Shown here: positions 26,201 through 36,937 of the stretch, piece after piece
How positions within the stretch are numbered: position 1 is the first letter of the stretch
Layout of the letters: the number at the start of each line of letters is the position of its first letter
NCBI GenBank assembly: GCA_003344405.1
Contig: NOWV01000010.1
Span: 496,001 to 560,000, forward strand
Source of the DNA: Trichoplax sp. H2
Taxonomy: Eukaryota; Placozoa; Uniplacotomia; Trichoplacea
Direction: 5' to 3'
DNA length: 64,000 bases
Notes under the pieces: model-generated
The model's input: the letters and a program-made list of their open reading frames with translations, nothing else
What the model was told of the DNA's origin: nothing
Database searches by the model: none
Position numbers and translations under genes: made by a program

Positions 26201-29200
26201 GCTCAAAATCTTTCGTACTTTCTACGACTTAATCTATCATTTGGAATCCACTAGTGGAGATTTTTAAAATAGTTAAACCTTTATGAATAAATTTCATATT
26301 CTTACTCAAAAAATATCGATACTATAGATAGCTTACGGTCTAGCATGGCCACATAACGAGAACGATTACCTTATCGTAGAAATTAAATTCGCATTTGATA
26401 AAACTAGCAATAGTCTACTTAAGTTTTGTCGTAGAATTACATATAGATACAATATTGAAAGATGGTAGTAAATTAATTATTTTAATCGGTTAGCTTCAAT
26501 CTTCATACTTTAGTCATAATATACACGTATATTAAATTTGAAGTTCTATATTATGTTATAAAAATAATACTAATCGCTTTAATCTGTTAATTGAATTTTC
26601 TATATTTTTGGCAATAATATGCATTAAATTATAGAACTTATGTCATTCTATAAAATAATCTTAGGTGATAGAATACTACTCTCATTCTTAGTGTCAAATA
26701 TCTATCTATACTATACGCTATCATTTACATTTATATTGATTATTCTAGGCAATGGCTACTTGATGCTTTAACTAGTATCGGTAATTCGGAATCGATGGTT
26801 CTTCTTGGCCAATTGATTAGTAGTAAGATACTTTCTGAAAAGGATGCTCCTCACATTTTTATTCGTATACCAATGGCTCAAAATGTAACAGAACCCATGG
26901 TAGAATCGCTTTTAGTAAGTTCCCAAGCGACCTATACTTTAATGTAGCGATGATCTTTAATAAAAATGGTCTATAATTAACACATTTATAGAATTATTAT
27001 TAGACTTCACTCAATTTATCAATTCTTAAGGAAAATAACATAAATAAACCTAATTTCAACATAGACTGTCTGCAAATTACCTGAAGTCAGGAATAGTATA
27101 GCTATGCATCGATCTTGCTGGCTGGCTTACGGTTCAAGTATTTTCAAGATGTGCAACTCCACGTATAACTGGAAAAATTGTCCCACAAAATATGTCCAAG
27201 TCTTGCATACCTCGTTGAATAAAGTAACTAGCAATAAAGACAAATTATTGTGCTTGAAAGCAATTGGTAATGCTGGTTCACCATCGAGCTTACCTGTTTT
27301 AGCTCAAAAAATCAATCAAACATCGCTCAGTCAAGATGAACGAGTGGCTGCCATTTACGCTATGAGAAGAATAGCTATCATAGAGCCTAAAGAGGTTTAA
27401 GTATAAAGCCAATATAAATTTGTATAGCAATTACAATTCACCTTACTTCTATCAAACTGCAATTAAGACTGTTCTTTGTTTACAATATTCATTCCCTAAT
27501 TATAATCATTTTAACTTAACGTTCAAAATTGAATTCTAGAACAATTACACTATGGTAGTTAGTGTTATAGCTTCAACTACAGTACTATCGCGATTGCATT
27601 TTATAAGTAGCCTTAACAATTTAACGAAATGTAACAGTGTAGGTTGCAGCACCCGTCTCTGTAGATTTAATTTATTAGGCTGAAATAATATATTTGATAT
27701 GAATCCCTGATAATATACATTCTTTTTTTTCTGTTATCATCACTTTTTATAGCAAAACTAAAGTAGCGAATATTAAATGTTGTCCAATGAATGGATATAT
27801 TCCATTCAATCATGATCACAATCTTAGATTGCTAAGTCAGTAATAGTGATCAAGATCATTTTAAATAATATTAGGTTATCTCGACTCTTTTACCGATCCA
27901 TCTCAGCCATAGCGAAAATACGGAAATCCGAATTGCTTCTGTTGTTGTCATCTTTGATACTAAACCTAGTTTAGCAGTCTTGGAATTAGTTGCTGATGGT
28001 GTTCGAAAGGAAATGGATCAACAAGTAGCTAGCTTTGTATATTCTCATCTAGTTGCCGTCTCAAGCAACAAATTGAAATGTTCACAAGAACTGTAAGTTC
28101 TTAATAATTAATAAGTTATAGCTTTTAGTATTTTATGTCAAAGAATTTCATCTAAATTTCCTGGAATTGATCATAAAATTGAATAATTTGATAAAATTAA
28201 TTGAATCTAAATTATAGTTAATCTATCGAGTACGGTAATTTTTCTGATATCATATATTTAGTACTACCATCATGAGGTATAATGATTAAAAGTAAACATT
28301 TGATAAATATATAGGTATTTACTATAGGTTATTTATGATTCTACTCGTCTGCCAAGTAATATGTTTAATTCCCTTACTATTGTACCCTCCGTAGTCCCAC
28401 TTGTTCGCCCTTACCACTAACCTAAACTTTTATTAAAGATGTCAGCAAAATACGATAAATAACATTATAACTACAATTATATCGTTAATTTAGCTCTTTA
28501 GTCTCAATAAATTTTCATTTAATGAGCAAAAGATTATTTATTGAAAAGAGAGAAATCTCTAATTGTTTGTTGCTTATATTAGAGCTTCAAATGCCTATCT
28601 GGTGCTGAAGACCCTTAAACCTATTGGAAATATGTTCCAAAGTCGATCCTACCTGGTTTCCGCTTATTCTAGTATGTAGTTCTTCAAAATTTGAAATTTT
28701 AGACTTAACTATCTTGGGTTACTTTGCTAGCCAATGCTACAAAATTGCTTGATAGCAAAATCATTCAATCAGAAAATAATTGGATGCTCGACAATCTTTA
28801 ATCTGACTGCCATCATTTGCTATAGAAATTTTGAAGATGGGTTCTGCTATCGATGTTAAAATGATTTACGATTCCAAAACGAAAGAACCAAGAAGTGTTT
28901 GCGTTAAATTTATATCCGATGCACTAAGCTATACCACCAGTACTATGGAGGTTCGTTAGTCCATTCTAAGATGAATGAATATTTCTATTTACAATAAAAA
29001 AATAATCAATTCTGGAGATACCTTAGTTTCGGTAATTCCAAATACCTATTTCTAAACTGCAGTCAAAAAAATCGATCATGAGATTAATTGATTCACTTTA
29101 AAAATAAAAACAAGAATAATATCTCTATCTATAGTACAGACAAATTCTAAGGTTCGCTGATAAATTTCTAAATGAATAGGCAATAATGCTGCTTAAGTTG

Positions 29201-32200
29201 CCGTAGTTCTTGGATTCCTGTTTTAAATTATAACTGAATTTCACCTATAAAGCTATCCAGCAAAGGAGATTATATTTCATCGAAACAATTAACTAGTTTT
29301 AAATTTCTACTCTTGACCTAACAGATCGGCAGTTCTATGCACGGCTATACCTCGTTGATGTCTTATCCTAATGGAAGTCTTCCAATGTTACTAAGAGATC
29401 TCCAATCAAATACTGGAACAATCTTTGAAAAAGCAAGTTAAACTTTATAAAATTATTCAATTACGGTTGCTTCTCTTTATAAGATTTAACTTTCCACTGT
29501 TTATGAACCTTGATCAATCAATATCCGCTATTCTTGTTAATTTTATCTATTTTAACTGTTTAACAATTGTTTAGCTTTCTAAATTCATAACCAAGATAAG
29601 CAATGTCAACAGTACCTTTTACTTGAAATATTTCGGGGATGAAGTGTACTTTGATACTTTTAATTCGACGAGCATCATTGAGATTATTAGCCAATTGCAA
29701 CGTCAATCTAAGTCGGTTAGTTCTTGGACAGATGGAAGTTTGTGGATGGAAAATGGGCATTCTATTCCAACTCAAATTGGGCTTCCACTCCATGTTAATA
29801 TTACTGGTGTCGAGGCTAGATATATGAATGCTTCATTATCATTGAATTTCAAGCAGTTACTGAATGCCTTGGGTAGCAAGAAAATTAGTTGGAATTGCTC
29901 CTTTACTCACAAGTTCGAAAGTTTTCTTTACAAATGATTTTTTTGCATTTAAATGGAGTAAAATGTATTGTGTTTAAGGCGGCATAATGAAAGCCCGAGA
30001 AAATTAAAGCTATGTAGAGTTTTTATATAGTTTATCCTTTAATTAAGTAATTTCTTAATTGGTTACTGATTTGTTAGAATAATGATAAAGAGTATTACTC
30101 TTGAAGATTCTTGCCCTATCGATATCATACACTATCGCTATTACATTAGCTATCCTTAAATACTACCTTTCCGATTATCAAGTAAACCATGACAGTGAGC
30201 TTTAGCATTGAAGATTCTTCACATATAGCTACCAATAACCATCATATTGTTTAGCGGTTCTTTAATCCTAATTGTCGATAGATTATCAAGTTGTTAGAAT
30301 AATGATAGAGAGTATTACTACCACGAACTCTTCTTATGTAAACTACCAAGAGATAGTATTATCGCTCGTACCTAAATCATACGCTTTTTTGATAGATTGC
30401 AAAGTGATTGCGATAATAATAGAGAGCAATACTACTAAAAATTCTTTTATCGTACGATGACATGATTTCTAGCTAGCGTTATAACATTTTTCGTACCTTA
30501 ATTCAGTACTTTCTTGAGGGATTACAAGGTTGTTAGGATAATGAAGGAGTAATGTTGTTACTACCAATACTTATTATTAAACAAGCTTGCAGCAGATACT
30601 TATAGATTATCGCTCATGCTTACTTATGTAGGCTAATGGAACTGCTTTTTATCCTAGATCAACTGATTTATTGTATGGTTCTATGGGCTTAGTCAGTTCT
30701 GCCATATCCTCTGGTATTAAAATCAAATCTAGAGTATCTCATGAAGTCAGCCTGATATTCAGAACCACTGCCGATATAAGTACTGGAGAATTTGATATCT
30801 ACCTTCAGCCATATCAACAAGAAAAAACTTTGGTAAAACATAGGTATGTTAGCATATCTGATAGACAACCACAGAATGTTATTCTTAAATTTTTAATGTG
30901 TTTTTAATTCGGAATGGAAGCAACCTTAGCAATCTTCCTGATACTACCATTCGGTCACATAAGTATATCTTATAACTAATCATTTCCCTCTTGCTCTTCG
31001 CAATTTAATCACTTTACGTAGCTTGAATATTTACAACTATGTCAGAGTACAAGCTCAGCAGCCTAGATATACTTCTATAACCGAAAGTAAACTATTAAAT
31101 CCAACTAAGGTATGAATTTGATTCTTATTCAATTTAGTTCGATAATTTTCTCCATTTCTTGGAGCTTTAGATAACAATTTTTGATCTGTCTTACCTTTGA
31201 GAGCACCAGTTACTGTAGTGCTATTGAAAATTTAATTCAATTATAGTAAACGATATCTTAGCATAATAATATCATTTCAAAAATACGTTACCAACTTAGT
31301 ACATTATACATTATTTTTCTTGCTATTGCTTAAAATACTCGTGCTAATTCTATCCTATGATACTACTCTAATCGCTGCAGCTTATATAGCGTGAACAGAT
31401 TGAGTAGATTTCATAAAAACTCCTTAATCGTGGGAATTGCGTATATTTAATAGCTTTAAATGATACCTTTAGCGTAACATCAAATATTTTAAAACCCTTA
31501 CAGTTCCCCGCATCATGCTATGAAATTAGTCCGGACGGCAGAAAACTCTGTCTTGAAGCATTGTACTACCGGCCTACTAGAAATTCTCCTTGGTTGCCAT
31601 TTACAGGACCGATGCAATCACGCATTTGGATCAAACCTAGTAGCGAGCCTCGGCCGATACATATTTCTTATCGACATCTCCCAAGTTCTGATAAAATGAT
31701 TCGAAAATCTATGCTTGCAGTTCAATTCCTATCCAGATATCAGCGAGAGCTGCATATTAAATATGATGGACACACTCAAATGGCTAGTTATCGCCTTACT
31801 GCTTCCGATCGTAGCCAAGGTGGAAAGCAAATAACAGTTGGCTGTGTTATGATTCAATTTCCTGTTAATATGTCTATGCCACTCTCTATCCATATGGGAT
31901 ATAATTGCTCGTACGATCAAGTAGTTATAGCTTGTAATAAACAACAAAATTCAACCGTTTTTCAAGTCAGTGGAAAAACCATAGGTACTACACTATACGT
32001 CAACAAAATTAGCGATATGATGGCACCGTACACGCCAACCGATTTAGCAGTTATCACCAGGTAAGCAACAGTAATCAAATTTTTAAAATTATAACTTAGC
32101 AATGAATTCCAAAATTTGACTTTTACCTGTACGCTATGGTTAGAAGCAAGCTTGGACTATCGTGATGATCGCTATCGTTTACTAAAACAGTCTATTATTA

Positions 32201-34493
32201 CTAACGAGATATCTAGCGAAATGTCTGTTATATTTTGTGTAATAAGTACAGTACATTTCATGAGACGAATTTGCCACTGACTCCTTATGGCAATAATTCG
32301 ATATAGTTTTTCAGTTCTGCACTTTACATATGATTACGCTTTGCGCTATCACACACATAATTGCTTTCCAGCTCTAAGTATTGGTTGCTCTCACAGGGTG
32401 TAATTATATAATTATTATAGTAAGTTTTAAGTCCGCCTTTTACGTTGATATAAAGCTATAATAATACAAGTACTACAATTAGATTTTCATAAAAATATTA
32501 TAAAGTGTTATGAAAATGTTGATATTTGATAGTATATTTAACACTATATGTAAAAAATACCGCAGTTAGTATCTAACGGTATATCTAACAATATCACACA
32601 ACGTTAAGAGATTCTATGACACATTCATACACGTACAATATTAAAAATGTTAAAATAGCTATGTGTACATTTCTATTCCATTTAATTTCGCTCGATCGAA
32701 TATATAAGTGACATTAGTGGCTATCTAGTGTTTAATATAGCAAGGCAAAGGTGGAATAGTACAAATGTTACAAATTTTGCCTAGCTCGGTCTTATCCTGT
32801 AACATAAATTTGAAAAATCACGATAATTGGCATCATTTACTAAAGTAATTCCAATTTTAAATTAGATACTTTATGATATACGCCTACGTATAAATATTAG
32901 TCAACATCAGGTTCTTTGGTATCTGAGTACATGAAATTTATACGTATTCTGTAAAATCGAAGATAGCTATGGCTACTTTTCTATTTCATCAGACTCTACA
33001 CGATAGCAATATACGAATATAATTGTAAATATTTGGTACTTAGCGATCTGTTTAGCTAGATAACGATATAATATTGCTATTTATGATAATTTAGAATGTA
33101 CGCAAACATATTCATTTCTCTACTATTCAGGAATTATACCAATAGGTACTATCCAACCGTGGATATTGCCACTGATGCTTTTACTCCGCAACAGTTTACA
33201 CTAACAGCTAGAGCTATATTAACAATGGATTATACCGATAAACAAACCAATAAACCATCGTCACCAATACAGGAGTCAAAGCGAGGCGGTAAGATGAATA
33301 TCTTTTGCTCAACATTAAAATTAATCTGTATCCAGGGCAAAGAATCCAATAATTTTAGTCTGAACTCTTTGTAAAATTTATCATGATCGTATCGCCGACT
33401 TTTCCTCCAATTTTCTTATATTTTATTAGCTACCTGCTTGGTTGACATTGGCACCGTAAAAACCTTTAATAATGCGACATATCACTATTTAAATCCTGGA
33501 GATTGTCCTTTAACCTTAGCTACTGACTGCTCTGGAAACGGTAGATTTACTATCAGTGAAGAATTAAACGGAGTTCAAAAAATTGTTAAATTGACTTTTA
33601 GTACCCATGTGATAATATTGAAGCCCAATCGTGTTGTTTTGGTCGATAACGAAAAGGTTATAGTGAATACTAATCGACCCTATAATGATCCATCAAGGTT
33701 ATTCACTATCACTTTGAGGAAAGAGCCAGTTCACACCTACGTTATTGTTAATGTCAAAAATCACTTTATCGTAACTTATGGTGAGATATCGGTAAGTTAT
33801 GGTAAAATTTGATAGAACGATATTTATTAAAGACTTTTTTATTAACAGTTAATATGCTAAATAGTTAAGTAGATTGACACTAGAACCTATCCTATTTTTC
33901 GTCGATCATATAGACTAAGATTACCTATACTGCAAAACCATCTTATCCCGTTTGCGGCATGTGTGGCTATGCAACACAACCCAAAGGATTAAATGCAGGT
34001 TATAATGCTATTAAAGAATGGATCCAACCTAGTGCATCATGTCATGGAGGTTTGTGATAAAAAATTGAGATGCATATAATACAAGATAAAATGTACGATA
34101 TACTGTATCGCTATTATAGTATCAGTAATATATTGGTCAGTCTGATGTGGAGATAAAAATTTTGAATGAAGGTTTTCTTGTTCCGTTACATGGCTAGGTT
34201 GCCCATTGAAACTTACGCCTAAAGTGGCTAAGGTTGGCAGTCAAGTCTGCTTTACATCTCGTCCAACTTTAAAATGCAAACCAGGCTGTACTCCAACGGG
34301 AAGTCTTGCAGTTCCACATCATTTATTTTGTCCTGATGCAGTGGCTGAAAAGGACTTAACTAAGCAGTATATCTCAAACCAACAGACATTTAATTATGAG
34401 CTCCTACGTACTAGCTCAACAAGAGTAGTTCCGACTATTATTTCGGAAGATTACAAATGTCAGTGTTCACCTCTGTGTGATTTGATGCATTAA
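23286..34493 (+). CDS. Vitellogenin (large lipid transfer protein with vWD domain)
   Basis: Egg-yolk lipoprotein precursor that binds and carries lipid. 22 coding exons: 23286-23337, 23865-24046, 24461-24730, 24880-25038, 25121-25272, 25367-25416, 25540-25634, 25737-25894, 26749-26914, 27065-27394, 27875-28092, 28583-28671, 28826-28950, 29325-29432, 29575-29912, 30658-30843, 31022-31109, 31504-32060, 33131-33288, 33430-33791, 33914-34049, 34198-34493. All phases agree; 1,424 aa, within the usual range. The order is signal peptide (MIKVIALILLSLAAV); lipoprotein N-terminal domain with NIKRGVINL, GIEGKCESIYHV, CLKAIGNAGSPSSLPVL and MDQQVASFVYSHL; a DUF1943-like sheet with IGLPLHVNITGV; then a vWD domain from about residue 1162 with CLVDIGTVKTFNN and VCGMCGY; and a Cys-rich tail. 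No polyserine phosvitin segment is present. The exon 14 donor is GC (GAAAAA|GCAAGT). Confidence 0.93.
30073..30563. repeat. Diverged tandem repeat in a vitellogenin intron
   Basis: Five degenerate copies of a unit like TTAGAATAATGATAGAGAGTATTACTAC recur at about 30073, 30182, 30293, 30409 and 30530, spaced about 110-120 bases. They often carry following CGCT..GTACCTAAAT and AAGATTCTT blocks. The array fills most of the 745-base intron between vitellogenin exons 15 and 16. A short open frame through it is not supported as coding. Confidence 0.65.
32061..33130 (+). other. Long vitellogenin intron
   Basis: A 1,070-base AT-rich intron lies between exons ending VITR and beginning NYTNRYY (donor ACCAG|GTAAGC, acceptor TATTCAG|G). 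No exon or recognisable element was seen in it. The position corresponds to the region where many vitellogenins carry a serine-rich phosvitin stretch. Confidence 0.6.
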
Positions 34494-34673
34494 TTTACGT
34501 TGATCTACTAGTATTATGGTTAATTGCTCTGCTCAGTAGAATGATACCTTTGTGTTGTCTTTCGTAGGATTTAATTTGTTAGTAAACTGTGATAACGCTT
34601 GAAGTACTGAAATGATTAACAGATAAAATTAGCACTTTCTGCATAAGTAATGATGACTTACTTCATCTCATTT

Positions 34674-34679
34674 AATAAA
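34674..34679 (+). terminator. Poly(A) signal AATAAA of the vitellogenin gene
   Basis: AATAAA lies 180 bases after the vitellogenin stop codon. The convergent RMI2 gene has its own candidate signal on the other strand at 34788-34793. Confidence 0.6.
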
Positions 34680-34787
34680 ATGCTATTTTCGTTTTGCAAT
34701 CCATCACATGCTTACAATTGATTGTGGCAAATACGATATTGCATAGGGTATGAAGATGTAACGTATTTAGAGTTACTTTTCAATCTT

Positions 34788-34793
34788 TTTATT
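34788..34793 (-). terminator. Candidate poly(A) signal of the RMI2 gene
   Basis: AATAAA on the minus strand, about 330 bases beyond the RMI2 stop codon, between the two convergent genes. Confidence 0.4.
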
Positions 34794-35121
34794 ATTGAAT
34801 TGCCATCTACGGGTATATCATCGAAGAGTCTGGAATATTAGTATAACAGTAGCACTGTACCATGCACATAACAATCAATGGCTAGCTACTATAAAGCATT
34901 AAATACAAATATCCAACTGTAGAAAATTTACCTATCCACTCTATAGTACTGTACAATTAGAGTGACGAATTTACAAATGTGCAAAAGTATAATACAATCT
35001 ATATACAGTACTACAGTATGCAAGTACCGATGCAGTACTATTAATATAAGTATATAACGCTACAGAAATATGGCCTTTGCATAATTTCAAAGTTATGATC
35101 GCATTTGCTTTCAATTCGATA

Positions 35122-36118
35122 TTAGTAACATGGTTCAAATATCGTTTGATGAAGATCTATCGTTTCATACAGCCAGATAGTCATTGTATCTGGATTTGAG
35201 GATAAATCCGCCATCTTCAGAGCTCGGATTATTACTTGATCCTTGGTTATATGTAATATTTCACCAATAGCCATGACATATGATCCTAAGTAAGGAACAA
35301 ATCGATTAAATTTTGTTGTAAGCACATTGATGAATTTTTTAAATGTTAATTCATTGTATAGTATTATTTACATTTACATTTATTTATCATATGGTCACAA
35401 TTCAATGACTATTATGTTGGTAATTTACGATTTAAAATGATGATATCGCTTTAATTCACAATGGATTATGGACTTGTTGATATAAAATCGTTCCGATTGT
35501 TTAAGCGTTAGCATAAAGTAGACTTTACCTACAGCGCAGCATAACTCGGAATAAGACTGAAGTATCAGGCACAAAAAGGTAGACGATTTTTACTGTATCC
35601 AATATAACTTTACAACAGTGTTTTGCCACTTGAAGCAAAAGTATACATGTACTTGCTCCTTAAACTCGATATTCACCGTCTGAGTAAAGAGCATCTGTAC
35701 TCTTGCAATTAACCCTAGCTTGGTATTTTTTTTACCTTTATGGGCCAGTTATCATCTACTGCACGTGCATAGTACAACGGGCACAACGTATATCAGTATC
35801 CACTTATTCATATATCAACTTGCCTACTTTAATTTTTTGATCGCTTAAAATTCTTTTGACCTGACATATCTTGGCTCTACCTGTACCATCATCTAATAAG
35901 AGTGCATCACCATCATCTTGCCATTCTAATAAGTCACCTTGTAGCCAAATACAACGCAGTGGCAGAGATTGTTGATTGCACCTTTTCAAGACTAATTGCA
36001 AGCGTTGAGCTCCAAGACCGGCACGAATAATCTGACTGATGAAAAACTTAATTGACGGTTGAGACAAAATGGAATTGCTGCCATATTTACTACCCGTTGC
36101 AGTAGTCATTTTAGCCAC
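35122..36118 (-). CDS. RMI2: RecQ-mediated genome instability protein 2 (RMI2)
   Basis: OB-fold subunit of the BLM-TOP3A-RMI dissolvasome, which resolves double Holliday junctions. Two exons, 35824-36118 and 35122-35285, give 152 aa; human RMI2 is 147. Matches run in order: LRCIWLQGDLLEW with RGAAVWMQG of the human protein, ALLLDDGTGRAKI with the strand holding LRDPSGDF, then GSYVMAIGEI and ALKMADLSSNP, which match GKYVMVMGVV and AVKMTDLSDNP. Joining the two halves in phase needs a GC donor (AAAGTAG|GCAAGT), because the nearby GT would put the second exon out of frame. The gene starts about 820 bases from the divergent HDAC3 start codon and converges with vitellogenin. Confidence 0.9.
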
Positions 36119-36361
36119 ATAAGCTCAGCACTGATTTGCAGCCTAGGCTAGAGTTTATACTTTCTAATCCAACAGAGCTCCACAGCCTGCTGCCATTTAG
36201 CTTCATTGGCAGCTCTAGCTATTAAGCAATCAACGAGGCTTGCATCAGCCTTCGTTGTTGTCACCCATATGAACTTCTATCGAGATTCTGCCTCAAATGT
36301 ATGTTACAGTATGAGCAATTGAGCGTGAATTGCGCATGTAAGGTATCGTACAAGTGCACTT

Positions 36362-36408
36362 CGTACCGTATTGTACACTGTGGACTTACCGTACTGTACT
36401 GTACTGCT
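36362..36408. repeat. TACTGTAC-type repeat in the RMI2-HDAC3 intergenic region
   Basis: GTACCGTATTGTACACTGTG followed by CCGTACTGTACTGTACTG. It is the same motif family as upstream of HECTD3 and HOOK. It lies about 240 bases upstream of the RMI2 start codon. Confidence 0.8.
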
Positions 36409-36484
36409 ACAGACATTACGACACTTACTGTTACTATAGAGATAGCGCTCAAATGACTGTGACTACAGATTTAGTATAGAAATT

Positions 36485-36904
36485 GGATGTCCAGTTTCTG
36501 TCTAGTGTTCCGTCCGTATCATCGATTCCAATGCGATATACTGTACTGTCAGAACTACTGACACCAGCATCAGTTAATGTCCAGTTTCTGTCTGGTGTTC
36601 CGTCCGGACCATCGATTCCGATGCGATATAGTGTACTGTCAGAACTACTGACACCAGCATCACTTGATGTCCAGTTTCTGTCTGATGTTCCGTCCGTATC
36701 ATCGATTACAATGCGATATACTGTCAGAACTACTGACACCAGCATCAGTTGATGTCCATTTTCTGTCTGGTGTTCCGTCCGTACCATCGATTACAATGCA
36801 ATATACTGTACAGTACTGTCAGAACTCAGAACTACTGTCTGGTGTTCCGTCCGTACCATCGATTCCAATGCGATATACTGTCAGAACTACTGACACCAGC
36901 ATCA
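36485..36904. repeat. Minisatellite of about 90-bp units in the RMI2-HDAC3 divergent promoter region
   Basis: Four near-complete units begin at about 36487, 36577, 36667 and 36752 (spacing 90, 90, 85), followed by a fifth shortened unit to about 36904. Each holds GATGTCCAGTTTCTGTCTGG, GTTCCGTCC, CATCGATTCCAATGCGATAT, ACTGTACTGTCAG and ACTACTGACACCAGCATCA blocks. Because 90 is a multiple of three, open frames run through on both strands, but nothing suggests translation. The array ends 33 bases before the HDAC3 ATG. Confidence 0.92.
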
Positions 36905-36937
36905 ATTGCTTCCCGCTCGACCTGCAAGCCAAGCAAA

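Noticed and set aside
30272-30460. A 62-codon plus-strand frame between vitellogenin exons
   Set aside because: It lies in the repeat-filled intron. Splicing exon 15 (ending 29912) to exon 16 (30658) gives correct phase with a good branch site and pyrimidine tract, leaving no role for it.
30632-30657. Alternative acceptor for vitellogenin exon 16 at 30632 (ANGTAFYP)
   Set aside because: It requires a phase-0 donor in exon 15, and none exists. The acceptor at 30657/30658 fits the AA|GTTCGA donor phase and has a better pyrimidine tract.
35804-35823. RMI2 first exon reading on to its own stop as a complete small protein
   Set aside because: The conserved second half of the OB fold (GSYVMAIGEI and ALKMADLSSNP) is in the next exon and joins in phase through a GCAAGT donor.
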